From Streptomyces sp. NBC_00878 (GTDB taxonomy: Bacteria > Actinomycetota > Actinomycetes > Streptomycetales > Streptomycetaceae), in the NCBI RefSeq assembly GCF_026341515.1, contig NZ_JAPEOK010000001.1, forward strand, positions 3,038,001 through 3,102,000: 64,000 nucleotides of DNA, in the 5' to 3' direction. This document shows, one piece after another, positions 10,734 to 19,772 of this stretch; position 1 is the stretch's first letter, and every line of letters starts with the position of its first letter. The notes under the pieces were generated by a model that was given only the letters and a program-made list of their open reading frames with translations, was not told the origin of the DNA and did no database searches. The translations under genes were made by a program, and so were the position numbers.

Positions 10734-11753
10734 TCAGCGCCGCTCGGGCTTCGCGCTGCGCGCCATCATCTCCTTGAGGGCGACCACCGGAGGCTTGCCG
10801 TCGTGGACGATGTCGACGACGGTCTCCGTGATGGGCATGTCGACACCGTGCCTGCGGGCCAAGTCCAGTACGGATTCACAGGACTTGACGCCCTCGGCGG
10901 TCTGCTTGGTGACGGCGATGGTCTCCTGGAGGGTCATGCCCTTGCCGAGGTTGGTGCCGAAGGTGTGGTTGCGCGAGAGCGGCGAGGAACAGGTCGCCAC
11001 CAGGTCGCCCAGCCCGGCGAGTCCCGAGAACGTCAGCGGGTCGGCGCCCATGGCGAGGCCGAGCCGGGTCGTCTCCGCCAATCCCCGTGTGATGAGGGAC
11101 CCCTTGGCGTTGTCGCCGAGCCCCATGCCGTCCGCGATGCCGACGGCGAGGCCGATGACGTTCTTGACGGCGCCGCCGAGCTCGCAGCCCACCACGTCGG
11201 TGTTGGTGTAGGGGCGGAAGTACGGCGTGTGGCAGGCGGCCTGGAGTCGCTGGGCCACCGCCTCGTCGCTGCACGCGACTACCGCGGCGGCCGGCATACG
11301 GGCGGCGATCTCCCGGGCGAGGTTGGGCCCGGTGACCACGGCGACACGGTCGGCGCCGACCTTCGCGACATCCTCGATCACCTCGCTCATCCGCATGGCG
11401 GAGCCGAGTTCGACACCCTTCATGAGGGAGACGAGAACCGTGCCGGGGGCGAGCAGTGGCGCCCAGTCCGCCAGGTTCGCGCGCAACGTCTGCGAGGGCA
11501 CGGCGAGCACCGTGAAGTCGGCGTCGCGGGCGGCTTCGGCGGCGTCCGTGGTGGCCCGCAGGTTGTCCGGGAGTTCGATCCCGGGCAGGTAGTCGGGGTT
11601 CGTACGCGTGGAGTTGACCGCTTCGGCGAGCTCGGCCCGCCGTCCCCACAGCGTCACGTCGCATCCGGCGTCGGCGAGCACCATGCCGAAGGCCGTGCCC
11701 CACGATCCGGTCCCGAAGACGGCCGCCCTGACGGGCTTGCCGGATGTCGTCAC
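10734..11753 (-). CDS. gpsA: Glycerol-3-phosphate dehydrogenase [NAD(P)+]
   Basis: The 339-residue enzyme reduces dihydroxyacetone phosphate to sn-glycerol 3-phosphate for phospholipids. It has the Rossmann motif AAVFGTGSWGTAFG, VLAVPSQTLR, the catalytic-lysine segment VSLMKGVE, and AVKNVIGLAVGIADGMGLGDNAKGSL with the substrate-binding loop. The start GTG 11753 overlaps the upstream acyltransferase stop (GTGA). The pairing with an acyltransferase is functionally coherent, since the product is its acceptor pathway. Confidence 0.97.
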   Translation of the reverse strand: MTTSGKPVRAAVFGTGSWGTAFGMVLADAGCDVTLWGRRAELAEAVNSTRTNPDYLPGIELPDNLRATTDAAEAARDADFTVLAVPSQTLRANLADWAPLLAPGTVLVSLMKGVELGSAMRMSEVIEDVAKVGADRVAVVTGPNLAREIAARMPAAAVVACSDEAVAQRLQAACHTPYFRPYTNTDVVGCELGGAVKNVIGLAVGIADGMGLGDNAKGSLITRGLAETTRLGLAMGADPLTFSGLAGLGDLVATCSSPLSRNHTFGTNLGKGMTLQETIAVTKQTAEGVKSCESVLDLARRHGVDMPITETVVDIVHDGKPPVVALKEMMARSAKPERR

Positions 11754-12625
11754 TTGCCGTGCCCCTTTTCGTGCTCTGCCTCGGTCATTTCCCGCACGGC
11801 CTTTTCCGCCACCGCTTCCGCCACCACCTCGGGCGCGGCCTTTTCCAGCTCGCCCCGCTCCGCCTTCTCGCTCTTCTCGTCCCGCTCTTCCTCCACCAGC
11901 GTCCTGCGCCGCTGCTCCCTGCGCACCTGGCGCGGGTCGTACGGCGTCGCGGGCGCCTTCTCGCCGCGGAGCCCCTCCAGCTGCGAGGTGATCGCGGCCA
12001 TGATGACCTCGGTCGCCTCCTTCAGGAGGTCGGGGGTCATCTCCTTGTCGTAGAAGCGCGAGAGGTCCACGGGCGGGCCGGCGAACACCTGATGGGTCTT
12101 GCGCGGCCAGAGGTCGGGCTTCTTGGCGTACGGGGCGAGCAGGTGGTTGGCGCCCCACTGGGCCACCGGAATCACCGGGCACCTGGTCTGCAGCGCGACC
12201 CGCGCGGCACCCGTCTTGCCGGTCATCGGCCACAGGTCGGGGTCACGGGTGAGAGTGGCCTCGGGATAGAAGACGACGCACTCCCCGCGCTCCACGGCGT
12301 CGATCGCGGCCCGGTAGGCACTGAGCGCGTCGCTGCTCTCGCGGTACACCGGGATCTGCCCGGTCCCGCGCATGGCCGCACCGGCGAAGCCCTTCTTGAA
12401 AAGCCCGCTCTTGGCGAGGAATCGCGGAACTCGGCCCGTGTTGTACTGAAAGTGTCCGTACGCGAACGGATCCACGTGAGAATTGTGGTTCACCGCGGTG
12501 ATAAATCCGCCCTCGGCAGGAATGTTCTCCATTCCACGCCAGTCCCGCTTGATCAGAACCACCAGCGGCGGTTTGCAGAGAACCGCTGCGAAGCGGTACC
12601 AGAAGCCGATTCTGCGGCGGGGCAC
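11750..12625 (-). CDS. 1-acyl-sn-glycerol-3-phosphate acyltransferase (PlsC-like)
   Basis: The 291-residue protein contains the acyltransferase motif I NHNSHVDP (HX4D), the FFxKxGLF-type region, and motif III FYPEATLT with the acyl-acceptor binding residues. A hydrophobic N-terminal stretch (WYRFAAVLCKPPLVVLI) should associate with the membrane. The last ~60 residues are a charged coiled-coil-like tail rich in Glu/Lys/Arg, longer than in minimal PlsC proteins. The start is GTG 12625 with AAGGAAGG upstream. It acylates lysophosphatidate to phosphatidate and is coupled to gpsA by a 4-base overlap. Confidence 0.92.
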   Translation of the reverse strand: MPRRRIGFWYRFAAVLCKPPLVVLIKRDWRGMENIPAEGGFITAVNHNSHVDPFAYGHFQYNTGRVPRFLAKSGLFKKGFAGAAMRGTGQIPVYRESSDALSAYRAAIDAVERGECVVFYPEATLTRDPDLWPMTGKTGAARVALQTRCPVIPVAQWGANHLLAPYAKKPDLWPRKTHQVFAGPPVDLSRFYDKEMTPDLLKEATEVIMAAITSQLEGLRGEKAPATPYDPRQVRREQRRRTLVEEERDEKSEKAERGELEKAAPEVVAEAVAEKAVREMTEAEHEKGHGK

Positions 12626-12796
12626 GCGTACACCTTCCTTCTAAGGGCCTGGGGTGGCCGCACCTTCTAGGGCCTGAGGGGCCGCACAAGTGTCGCTCCA
12701 GGCCGCGTCTCTGTCGAGGACACCGTACGCCCCGGCCATCGGCCCGCCGGGGCAGCCGGGTCACAATGGGCGCGACAAGGGAGGAGCGGAGCGCAG

Positions 12797-13429
12797 GTGC
12801 AGTGGACCTTGGTCGTACCCCTGAAAGCCCTGTCGCGGGCGAAGAGCAGGCTCTCGGACACCGCGGCCGACGGTCTGCGCCCCGGCCTCGCCCTGGCGTT
12901 CGCGCAGGACACGGTGGCCGCGGCGCTGGCCTGCCCGGTGGTCGGGGATGTGGCGGTCGTCACGGGAGATGTGCGGGCAGGACGCGAGTTGGCCGCGCTG
13001 GGCGCCCGCATCGTCCCGGACGAACCGGGCGGCGGCCTGAACGCCGCCCTGGCGCACGCGGCCTCGGCCGTACGCACCGGAAGCCCCCGGAGTCCGCTGG
13101 CGGCCCTGAACGCCGATCTGCCCGCCCTGCGCCCCCTGGAATTGGCCCGGGTCCTCATCGCGGCCGCCGAATTCCCCCGCGCTTTCCTGGCCGATGCCGC
13201 TGCATTCGGCACCACTCTCCTCGCCGCGTCCCCGGACCGCGAATTGCTCCCGGCATTCGGCACCGATTCCCGCCGCCGCCACCGCGCCTCGGGCGCCGCG
13301 GAACTCCTCCTGTCCGACGTGCCCTCCGTACGCCAGGACGTGGACACGGGCGAGGACCTGCGAGCGGCATTGGCACTGGGGGTGGGCCCGCGCACGGCGG
13401 CGGCGGTGGAGCGCATCAAGGCAGCCTGA
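12797..13429 (+). CDS. cofC: 2-phospho-L-lactate guanylyltransferase (F420 biosynthesis)
   Basis: The 210-residue CofC/FbiD-type nucleotidyltransferase activates 2-phospholactate or phosphoenolpyruvate with GTP for coenzyme F420. Motifs are VVPLKALSRAKSRLS (nucleotide loop), VTGDVRAG, and LNADLPALRPLEL with the metal-binding aspartate, plus DVDTGEDL near the end. The GTG start follows a purine-rich stretch. It is divergent from the acyltransferase gene across 171 bp, which contains two imperfect tandem copies of a ~26-bp GGGCCT...GGCCGCAC sequence (about 12640-12690). No other F420 gene is in view. Confidence 0.93.
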   Translation: MQWTLVVPLKALSRAKSRLSDTAADGLRPGLALAFAQDTVAAALACPVVGDVAVVTGDVRAGRELAALGARIVPDEPGGGLNAALAHAASAVRTGSPRSPLAALNADLPALRPLELARVLIAAAEFPRAFLADAAAFGTTLLAASPDRELLPAFGTDSRRRHRASGAAELLLSDVPSVRQDVDTGEDLRAALALGVGPRTAAAVERIKAA

Positions 13430-13488
13430 ACCTCTCGGCGCCGTCCGACCGGCGCGCCCCTCAAGGGGCCCGGGGCTACGCTTCCCCC

Positions 13489-13704
13489 ATGCAGGCGACC
13501 GCGTACACATACGACCCAGAAACCCGCACGGGCAAGGTGCTCCTGGACGACGGCACCCCCGTCCCCTTCGACGCCCCGGCGTTCGACAGGGGCGGCCTCC
13601 GACTGCTCCGCCCGGGTCAACGCGTACGGATCGAGGTCGAGGGCGAGGGTGACGGTCGGGGCGAGGCACGGCGCATCACGCTCATCACGCTGCAGACCTT
13701 CTGA
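13489..13704 (+). CDS. Small conserved protein, possible OB-fold/cold-shock-like
   Basis: The 71-residue protein starts at ATG 13489 close to a GGGGCTACGCTT-like -10 region, so the transcript may be nearly leaderless. The pattern MQATAYTYDPETRTGKVLLDDGTPVPFD...LRPGQRVRIEVE, ending in a basic strand, resembles the strand spacing of cold-shock OB folds (G-x-V-x-LDDGT, then F-x-R-LRxGQRVxxE), but the RNP aromatic motifs are missing. It sits between cofC and hupS, separated from hupS by a shared terminator. The function is unknown. Confidence 0.7.
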   Translation: MQATAYTYDPETRTGKVLLDDGTPVPFDAPAFDRGGLRLLRPGQRVRIEVEGEGDGRGEARRITLITLQTF

Positions 13705-13737
13705 GACCTGAGCAGCACGCCTTTCCGAAAACGCCGC

Positions 13738-13767
13738 GGGCCGGGCTCCCCAGGGGGAGCCCGGCCC
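13738..13767. terminator. Bidirectional terminator
   Basis: A 14-bp perfect stem (GGGCCGGGCTCCCC and complement) with a minimal loop sits between the convergent small OB-like gene and hupS. Confidence 0.8.
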
Positions 13768-13794
13768 GGCGCGTAAGTATCCCAGCGCCCCTGT

Positions 13795-14439
13795 CTACCT
13801 GCGGGCGGTGGCCTTCTTGGCGGTGGTCTTGCGGGCCGCCGACTTCTTGGCCGGCGCCTTCTTGGCCGCGGCCTTCTTCGCCGGGGCCTTCTTCGCCGCC
13901 GCCTTCTTGGCGGTGGTCTTCTTGGCGGTGGTCTTCTTGGCCGCCGCCGAGGTCTTCTTGGCGGTGGTCTTCCTGGCCGTCGCCGTGGTCTTCTTGGCCG
14001 TCGTCTTCTTGGCGACGGTCCTCTTGGCGGTGGTCTTCTTCGCCACCGCCTTCTTCGCGGTGGCCTTCTTGGCCGCGGCCTTCCTGACCGTGGCGGTGGC
14101 GGTGCCGGACAGGCTGCCCTTCGGGGCCTTCTTGACCGCGACCTCGCCACCGCGCGGCAGCTTCTTCGAGCCGCTCACCAGGTCCTTGAAGCCCTGGCCC
14201 GCGCGGAAACGCGGGACGGAGGTCTTCTTGACCCGAACGCGCTCCCCGGTCTGCGGGTTGCGGGCGTAACGGGCCGGACGGTCCACCTTCTCGAAGGAAC
14301 CGAAGCCGGTGACCGAGACCCGGTCCCCGCCGACAACTGCACGGACGATGGCGTCCAGTACGGCGTCGACCGCCTCCGCGGCCTGCTGACGCCCGCCGAC
14401 CTTGTCGGCAATCGCTTCTACGAGCTGCGCCTTGTTCAC
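13795..14439 (-). CDS. hupS: HU-family nucleoid protein with Lys/Ala-rich tail
   Basis: The 214-residue protein has two parts. Residues 1-~92 form a standard HU domain ([40 protein letters not shown], and [14 protein letters not shown]). Residues ~93-214 are a histone-H1-like tail of AKK/TAKK/AAKK repeats. This architecture is the Streptomyces HupS type, which compacts the chromosome in spores. DNA coding the tail is repetitive (GCCTTCTTGGCGGTGGTCTT units), so its length probably varies between strains. Confidence 0.96.
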   Translation of the reverse strand: MNKAQLVEAIADKVGGRQQAAEAVDAVLDAIVRAVVGGDRVSVTGFGSFEKVDRPARYARNPQTGERVRVKKTSVPRFRAGQGFKDLVSGSKKLPRGGEVAVKKAPKGSLSGTATATVRKAAAKKATAKKAVAKKTTAKRTVAKKTTAKKTTATARKTTAKKTSAAAKKTTAKKTTAKKAAAKKAPAKKAAAKKAPAKKSAARKTTAKKATARR

Positions 14440-14577
14440 GTCTTCCCCTTCGGAGACATTGCCAGAACGAAAGTGTTCAAGCTTTTTCGCACGTTAGGCA
14501 GATATATACCGCAAATCAAACACGAAACGGGCTAATCACCCTTGTGCCGCAACGAACTAGGGCTGTCGCGAAGTTCC

Positions 14578-14808
14578 TCAGCGTTCCTCTTCGGGGATTC
14601 GGCCCTCGTCGAGGTCCGTCGCGAACCGCTCCAGCCGCCTTGTCGCATCGGCGAGATCGTGCTTGGCCACGGCCGTAATGACCAGCAGCTTCCGGGTCAG
14701 CGCCATGCGTACGCCCTCCGGGACTTGCAGTGCGCGCACCCTTGTGTGCGCTTCCTTGAGTTGGGACGCGACTGCCGCATAGAGCTCGAGTTGGCCGTCG
14801 TGTTCCAT
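14578..14808 (-). CDS. Small conserved actinobacterial protein
   Basis: The 76-residue, mostly helical protein (ELYAAVASQLKEAHTRVRALQVPEGVRMALTRK...RRLERFATDLDEG) starts at ATG 14808 and ends in an acidic IPEEER. I recall a near-identical ORF next to hupS in S. coelicolor. There is no HTH, signal peptide or catalytic motif. It lies 138 bp upstream of hupS on the same strand. The function is unknown. Confidence 0.75.
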   Translation of the reverse strand: MEHDGQLELYAAVASQLKEAHTRVRALQVPEGVRMALTRKLLVITAVAKHDLADATRRLERFATDLDEGRIPEEER

Positions 14809-15146
14809 GCACAGATTGTGCCATCTGGGGCGAGTTGTCGCCTGCGCAGGGGGTAACTACCGCCTCCCGAGGGCCTCCTGCGCACCTCTCCACAAGGCTC
14901 TTCCGAGGCTCGGCTACCCCATCAAGACCCCTTGAAACAAGGGCAGTTGAGGCCAATCACAAAGTCCTGAACACCCCTTCCGGAGGCAGACACAGATGTA
15001 CCCCCAACCGTCCACGATTGGGGGTACAGATGCCTGTTGCACTGGCCGGAATCAGCCTTGCGGGCTTCGACTCCGATCAGATCCGAGGGGGGACAGGAGA
15101 CCGAGGGAGACCGGAAACCCGAGGAGGACCGGAGACCCGACGGCGA
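14809..15146. other. 338-bp gene-free gap with hairpin and purine repeats
   Basis: No ORF with Streptomyces-type codon bias is visible. An 11-bp perfect inverted repeat (TGTACCCCCAA at 14997-15007, complement at 15018-15028, 10-base loop) may end leuCD transcription although no T tract follows. Next to leuD, 15089-15140 is a degenerate run of GGAGACCGG-like units. Confidence 0.6.
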
Positions 15147-15740
15147 TCACACCTGAACGGTCCGCGGCTTGTGGGAGGGCCGCTTGGACTCGTACGCGGA
15201 GATGTCCGCCTCGTTCTGCAGGGTGATGGAGATGTCGTCCAGCCCGTTCAGCAGCCGCCAGCGGGCGTTCTCGTCGAGCTCGAAGGCCGCCGTGATGCCC
15301 TCGGCGCGCACCTCGCGGGCCTCCAGGTCCACCGTGACCTCGGCCTCGGGGTCGTTCTCGGTGAGCTCCTGGAGCGCGTCCACGATCTTCTGCTCCAGAA
15401 CCACTGTGAGCAGGCCGTTCTTGAGCGAGTTGCCTCGGAAGATGTCCGCGAAACGGGACGAGATGACGGCCTTGAAGCCGTAGTTCTGCAGCGCCCACAC
15501 GGCGTGCTCGCGCGAGGAGCCCGTACCGAAGTCGGGACCCGCGACCAGGACCGTGGCGCCCGCGCGCTCGGGCTGGTTGAGGATGAAGGACGGGTCCTTG
15601 CGCCAGGCCTCGAAGAGCCCGTCCTCGAAACCGTCCCTGGTCACCTTCTTGAGCCAGTGGGCGGGGATGATCTGGTCGGTGTCCACGTTGCTGCGGCGCA
15701 GCGGGACGGCCCGGCCGGTGTGCGTGGTGAATGCTTCCAT
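15147..15740 (-). CDS. leuD: 3-isopropylmalate dehydratase small subunit
   Basis: The 197-residue LeuD forms the swivelling domain of isopropylmalate isomerase with LeuC, converting 2- to 3-isopropylmalate in leucine synthesis. Motifs are [17 protein letters not shown] at the N-terminus and [17 protein letters not shown], followed by [15 protein letters not shown]. The ATG at 15740 is 5 bases after the leuC stop, indicating one operon. Confidence 0.97.
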   Translation of the reverse strand: MEAFTTHTGRAVPLRRSNVDTDQIIPAHWLKKVTRDGFEDGLFEAWRKDPSFILNQPERAGATVLVAGPDFGTGSSREHAVWALQNYGFKAVISSRFADIFRGNSLKNGLLTVVLEQKIVDALQELTENDPEAEVTVDLEAREVRAEGITAAFELDENARWRLLNGLDDISITLQNEADISAYESKRPSHKPRTVQV

Positions 15741-15745
15741 GGCTC

Positions 15746-17176
15746 TCAGACTCCAGCGGGCGTACGGACGTCGGCGTCGGACAGGTCTGCCGGGGAGGCC
15801 AGATGGCCCAGCACGGCGGTGGCGGCGGCGACCTGCGGCGAGACCAGGTGCGTACGGCCGCCCCTGCCCTGCCTGCCCTCGAAGTTGCGGTTGGAGGTGG
15901 ACGCGGAGCGCTCGCCGGGGGCCAGCTGGTCGGGGTTCATGCCCAGACACATCGAGCAGCCCGCGTGCCGCCATTCGGCGCCGGCCTCCTTGAAGACCAG
16001 GTCCAGGCCCTCGGACACGGCCTGCAGACCGACGCGCGCGGAGCCGGGGACCACCAGCATCCGTACGCCGTCGGCGACTTTGCGGCCCTCGACGATCGAG
16101 GCGGCCGCGCGCAGGTCCTCGATACGGCCGTTGGTGCACGAACCTACGAAGACGGTGTCGACCTTGATGTCGCGCAGCGGCTGTCCGGCCTCCAACCCCA
16201 TGTATTCCAGGGCCTTTTCGGCGGCGAGGCGCTCCGAAGCGTCCTCGTACGAAGCAGGGTCGGGGACGGCCGCCGAAAGCGGCGCGCCCTGGCCGGGGTT
16301 GGTGCCCCAGGTGACGAACGGCGCGAGGGAGGCGCCGTCGATGACGACCTCGGCGTCGAATTCCGCGTCCTCGTCCGTCCTGAGGGTCTTCCAGTACGCG
16401 ACGGCGGCGTCCCACTCCTCGCCCTCGGGGGCGTGGGCGCGGCCCTTGATGTACGCGAACGTGGTCTCGTCGGGGGCGATCATGCCCGCGCGGGCGCCGG
16501 CCTCGATCGACATGTTGCAGATGGTCATCCGGGCCTCCATCGAGAGCTTCTCGATGGCGGAGCCGCGGTACTCCAGGATGTAGCCCTGGCCGCCGCCGGT
16601 GCCGATCTTGGTGATGATCGCCAGGATCAGGTCCTTGGCCGTGACGTCCTCGGGCAGTTCGCCGTCGACGGTGATGGCCATGGTCTTCGGGCGGGCCAGC
16701 GGCAGCGTCTGGGTGGCCAGCACATGCTCGACCTGGGAGGTGCCGATACCGAAGGCCAGCGCGCCGAAGGCGCCGTGCGTGGAGGTGTGGGAGTCACCGC
16801 ACACGACCGTGGTGCCGGGCTGGGTCAGGCCCAGCTGCGGTCCCACGACGTGGACGACGCCCTGCTCCACGTCGCCCAGCGAGTGCAGGCGTACGCCGAA
16901 CTCGGCCGCGTTCTTGCGCAGCGTCTCCAGCTGGACGCGCGAGACCGGGTCCGCGATGGGCTTGTCGATGTCGAGGGTCGGGGTGTTGTGATCCTCGGTG
17001 GCGATGGTGAGGTCGAGCCGGCGCACGGGGCGCCCCGCCTGACGGAGACCGTCGAAGGCCTGGGGGCTGGTCACCTCGTGCAGCAGGTGCAGATCGATGA
17101 AGAGAAGGTCGGGCTCGCCCTCCGCGCGCCGGACGACATGGTCGTCCCAGACCTTCTCCGCGAGTGTCCTACCCAT
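15746..17176 (-). CDS. leuC: 3-isopropylmalate dehydratase large subunit
   Basis: The 476-residue aconitase-family 4Fe-4S enzyme starts at ATG 17176 with GGGGAAAG upstream; the frame open to 17380 lies in the leader and was rejected. Signature segments are [40 protein letters not shown] with a cluster cysteine, [17 protein letters not shown], and [21 protein letters not shown] with the remaining cluster cysteines. It is divergent from ndgR, whose product is reported to control leuCD in S. coelicolor. A large hairpin occupies the mRNA leader. Confidence 0.97.
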   Translation of the reverse strand: MGRTLAEKVWDDHVVRRAEGEPDLLFIDLHLLHEVTSPQAFDGLRQAGRPVRRLDLTIATEDHNTPTLDIDKPIADPVSRVQLETLRKNAAEFGVRLHSLGDVEQGVVHVVGPQLGLTQPGTTVVCGDSHTSTHGAFGALAFGIGTSQVEHVLATQTLPLARPKTMAITVDGELPEDVTAKDLILAIITKIGTGGGQGYILEYRGSAIEKLSMEARMTICNMSIEAGARAGMIAPDETTFAYIKGRAHAPEGEEWDAAVAYWKTLRTDEDAEFDAEVVIDGASLAPFVTWGTNPGQGAPLSAAVPDPASYEDASERLAAEKALEYMGLEAGQPLRDIKVDTVFVGSCTNGRIEDLRAAASIVEGRKVADGVRMLVVPGSARVGLQAVSEGLDLVFKEAGAEWRHAGCSMCLGMNPDQLAPGERSASTSNRNFEGRQGRGGRTHLVSPQVAAATAVLGHLASPADLSDADVRTPAGV

Positions 17177-17218
17177 CGCTTTCCCCTTTGTTTGGCTCGT
17201 TCGCCTCCGGGCGCTCCA

Positions 17219-17286
17219 GCCGGTGTCGAGGGGCCGATCGTGCTCGACCCTTCGGGCCTCCGCGCGTTCGGCCCCTCGACACCGGC
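17219..17286 (-). promoter_or_regulatory. Leader hairpin upstream of leuC
   Basis: Nineteen-base perfect arms (17219-17237 and 17268-17286; GCCGGTGTCGAGGGGCCGA and complement) surround a 30-base apical region that itself holds CCCTTCGGG. It lies 43-110 bases upstream of the leuC start. It could be an attenuator, a terminator, or a regulator-binding palindrome for NdgR; I found no Leu-rich leader peptide. Confidence 0.5.
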
Positions 17287-17427
17287 GCGCCCTCCGGCTC
17301 TCTCGCCGCTGTTCTCGGGCATGTGGTCGCCGGGCCCGTGAATGGTGGGCCGCCGTATCTATCAGGGTGGCGCGTTCCACGGAAAATTGAACTTGCGTTT
17401 CACAGAGTGAGACGCGAATATCGTTTC

Positions 17428-18144
17428 ATGGACAACAGTAGCGGCGTCGGCGTTCTGGACAAGGCAGCCCTTGTCCTGAGCGCCCTGGAGTCCGGTCCGG
17501 CCACCCTCGCAGGGCTGGTCGCGGCGACCGGGCTGGCACGACCCACGGCACATCGCCTCGCCGTGGCACTTGAACACCACCGGATGGTGGCGCGCGACAT
17601 GCAGGGCCGTTTCATTCTCGGCCCCCGGCTGGCCGAGCTGGCCGCGGCCGCGGGCGAGGACCGCCTCCTCGCGACGGCGGGCCCGGTGCTCACGCACCTG
17701 CGGGACATGACGGGCGAGAGCGCGCAGCTCTACCGCCGCCAGGGCGACATGCGTATCTGCGTCGCCGCGGCCGAGCGTCTGTCGGGGCTCAGGGACACGG
17801 TCCCGGTCGGCTCGACGCTGACCATGAAGGCCGGCTCCTCGGCCCAGATCCTGATGGCCTGGGAGGAGCCGGAGCGTCTGCACCGCGGCCTCCAGGGCGC
17901 CCGCTTCACGGCGACGGCCCTGTCGGGCGTACGGCGCCGGGGCTGGGCCCAGTCGATCGGCGAGCGCGAGCCGGGCGTCGCGTCCGTCTCGGCGCCGGTG
18001 CGCGGGCCGTCGAACCGCGTGGTCGCCGCCGTATCGGTCTCCGGACCCATCGAGCGCCTCACGCGCCACCCGGGCCGGATGCATGCCCAGGCGGTCATCG
18101 ACGCGGCCGGGCGTCTCTCGGAGGCACTGCGCCGCACCGGCTGA
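17428..18144 (+). CDS. ndgR: IclR-family regulator of amino-acid metabolism
   Basis: The 238-residue protein starts at ATG 17428. The N-terminal winged helix (about 5-65) includes KAALVLSALESGPATLAGLVAATGLARPTAHRLAVALEHH. The C-terminal IclR effector domain includes SAQLYRRQGDMRICVAAAERLSGLRDTVPVGS and VSAPVRGPSNRVVAAVSVSGP. Length, sequence and position opposite leuC match NdgR/AreB of Streptomyces, which controls leucine and related amino-acid genes. A weak hairpin at 18197-18222 may be its terminator. Confidence 0.93.
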   Translation: MDNSSGVGVLDKAALVLSALESGPATLAGLVAATGLARPTAHRLAVALEHHRMVARDMQGRFILGPRLAELAAAAGEDRLLATAGPVLTHLRDMTGESAQLYRRQGDMRICVAAAERLSGLRDTVPVGSTLTMKAGSSAQILMAWEEPERLHRGLQGARFTATALSGVRRRGWAQSIGEREPGVASVSAPVRGPSNRVVAAVSVSGPIERLTRHPGRMHAQAVIDAAGRLSEALRRTG

Positions 18145-18281
18145 CGTGCGGAGGGACGTGCACCGCGGGCCGACGCCCGATTCGACTTCCTCCGGCCGGT
18201 CGCTTCAACGCCGCAGCGACCGACTGGAGTTGACCTCGGCCCGACGCCCAACACGAATGCCCAGCACCGATGCCCAACGCG

Positions 18282-18310
18282 AAAAAGCCCCCCCCCAGTT
18301 GGGGAGGGCT
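18282..18310 (-). terminator. Terminator of the tRNA cluster
   Basis: On the minus strand, AGCCCTCCCC, AACT loop and a GGGGGGGGGCT arm are followed by TTTTTC, 13 bases after the last tRNA-Glu. Confidence 0.85.
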
Positions 18311-18322
18311 TCTTCGATGACG

Positions 18323-18395
18323 TACCCCCGACCGGATTCGAACCGGCGCTACCGCCTTGAGAGGGCGGCGTGCTAGGCCGCTACACAACGGGGGC
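18323..18395 (-). tRNA. tRNA-Glu (CUC)
   Basis: The 73-base cloverleaf has acceptor GCCCCCG/CGGGGGU, a GGTTCGAATCC T-arm, and anticodon loop CTCTCAA within CCGCC/GGCGG, giving CUC. No CCA is encoded. It is the last gene of the cluster. Confidence 0.95.
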
Positions 18396-18423
18396 CTAGA
18401 TCCTGCGTTTCCGCAGATCAGAG

Positions 18424-18495
18424 CTGGTCTACCAGGACTCGAACCTAGAATGACGGTACCAGAAACCGTAGTGTTGCCAATTACACCATAGACCA
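18424..18495 (-). tRNA. tRNA-Gln (CUG)
   Basis: The 72-base cloverleaf has acceptor TGGTCTA/TAGACCA, anticodon stem ACGGT/ACCGT with loop TTCTGGT (anticodon CUG), and T-arm GGTTCGAGTCC. Confidence 0.93.
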
Positions 18496-18515
18496 ATGCA
18501 ATTCAAGTAGAACCG

Positions 18516-18588
18516 TACCCCCGACCGGATTCGAACCGGCGCTACCGCCTTGAGAGGGCGGCGTGCTAGGCCGCTACACAACGGGGGC
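18516..18588 (-). tRNA. tRNA-Glu (CUC), second copy
   Basis: The sequence is identical over the whole tRNA to the copy at 18323-18395; the anticodon loop is CTCTCAA. Confidence 0.95.
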
Positions 18589-18650
18589 CCTAGCGATCCT
18601 GCATCGAGGTCAGCGGGAGCTACCCGTACTGCCCTCGCGGGAAGGATCTG

Positions 18651-18723
18651 TACCCCCGACCGGATTCGAACCGGCGCTACTGCCGTGAGAGGGCAGCGTG
18701 CTAGGCCGCTACACAACGGGGGC
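18651..18723 (-). tRNA. tRNA-Glu (CUC), variant
   Basis: Same as the other two Glu copies except in the anticodon stem, which is CTGCC/GGCAG rather than CCGCC/GGCGG, and loop base 38 (CTCTCAC). The anticodon remains CUC. Confidence 0.93.
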
Positions 18724-18765
18724 GTTACGGAATCGATCTCCGCATGTGCAGATGAGCTCTGCGAG

Positions 18766-18837
18766 CTGGCCTACCAGGACTCGAACCTAGACTAACGGAA
18801 CCAGAAACCGTCGTGCTGCCAATTACACCATAGGCCA
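18766..18837 (-). tRNA. tRNA-Gln (CUG), variant
   Basis: First gene of the cluster. Acceptor TGGCCTA/TAGGCCA, loop TTCTGGT (CUG). The pair next to the loop is a T/T mismatch in the anticodon stem (ACGGT/TCCGT), unlike the other Gln copy. A TAAGAC-like -10 lies about 30-40 bases upstream on the minus strand. Confidence 0.9.
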
Positions 18838-18929
18838 CTGAGGCGCAATCCCCGTCGGGGATCTTGTCTTAGTGTGCGCCTCCGGTCTGTGGCCTTTCGG
18901 CCCGCTTCTCCGGCGGCGCAGGAAGAACA

Positions 18930-19697
18930 TTACCTGAAGGTGGACGGCGCTCCAAAACGGGTATCGGGCCGGAGGATCGCGGGGAGTTCGGCCAGCGAGG
19001 CGATCCGCCGCAGGCCGGAGAGCTGATCCCGCGCCCCGTCCGGTGCGGCGTCCGGACCCGGGGCGGTGACGGCGCTCACGCCGCCGCGGTCGATCCAGAC
19101 CGAGAACAGTCCGGCGTCGGCCGCGCCCTGGCCGTCGACCTCCGGGTGGTCCCCGACGTACGCGACCTCGTGCGGCGGCAGGGCGAGCGCTTCGCAGGCC
19201 GCGTGGAACGCCTGCGCCGCGGGCTTCGAGACACCCAGCTCGGCCGCGCACAGCACGGACTCGAACCTGTCCCGTACGCCGAGGACGCGCAGCTTGTGGT
19301 CCTGGACCCGGATGCTGGAGTTGGACAGCACGGAGTGGCGGTGGCTGCCCGCCAGGGCGTCGAGGACGGGGAGCACGTCCGGGAACAGCGCCCAGGCCGC
19401 CTCGTAGTGCGCGAGGTAGCGGAGGAACCAGTCCTCCGCCTCCGTGTCGGTGAGGGGTTGGCCGAGAAAGGCGCGCACCCGGTCCCGGCGGCCCTCCTCC
19501 CAGTCCACCTCCCCCGCCGCGTACCTCGCCCACTGCTCGTCGGTGAGCTCGCGCCAGCGGCCGAGGGCCTGCTCGACGGAGGCGTAGCCGTCGAGCAGGC
19601 CCTCGGCGGCGAGATGTCCGCGCATACCGGCACGGTCGGCCGTGGTGTAGTCGAAGAGGGTGTCGTCCACGTCCCAGACCACGGCTCTGATCGTCAT
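18930..19697 (-). CDS. HAD-superfamily hydrolase
   Basis: The 255-residue phosphatase-like protein begins MTIRAVVWDVDDTLFDYT, the motif I DxD nucleophile pair. Motif II is SVLSNSS, motif III lysine lies in LGVSKPAAQAFHAAC, and motif IV is VAYVGDHPEVDGQGAADAG. The helical cap between motifs I and II fits subfamily IA. The likely reaction is hydrolysis of a small phosphorylated metabolite; the substrate is not evident. It lies just upstream of the tRNA genes on the same strand. Confidence 0.88.
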   Translation of the reverse strand: MTIRAVVWDVDDTLFDYTTADRAGMRGHLAAEGLLDGYASVEQALGRWRELTDEQWARYAAGEVDWEEGRRDRVRAFLGQPLTDTEAEDWFLRYLAHYEAAWALFPDVLPVLDALAGSHRHSVLSNSSIRVQDHKLRVLGVRDRFESVLCAAELGVSKPAAQAFHAACEALALPPHEVAYVGDHPEVDGQGAADAGLFSVWIDRGGVSAVTAPGPDAAPDGARDQLSGLRRIASLAELPAILRPDTRFGAPSTFR

Positions 19698-19772
19698 GAC
19701 TCGACGGTACCGGCAGCGCGGGCCCGGTTGGGGGTTCGGGGGTTGTCCCCCGAAGAATCCGGGAGAATGCGG

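Noticed and set aside
13795..14150. Short repeats in hupS considered as a CRISPR-like array
   Set aside because: They are in-frame Lys/Ala codon repeats of the HupS tail, with no spacers.
17177..17380. Upstream extension of leuC
   Set aside because: It covers the leader hairpin; family similarity begins at ATG 17176, which has its own Shine-Dalgarno.
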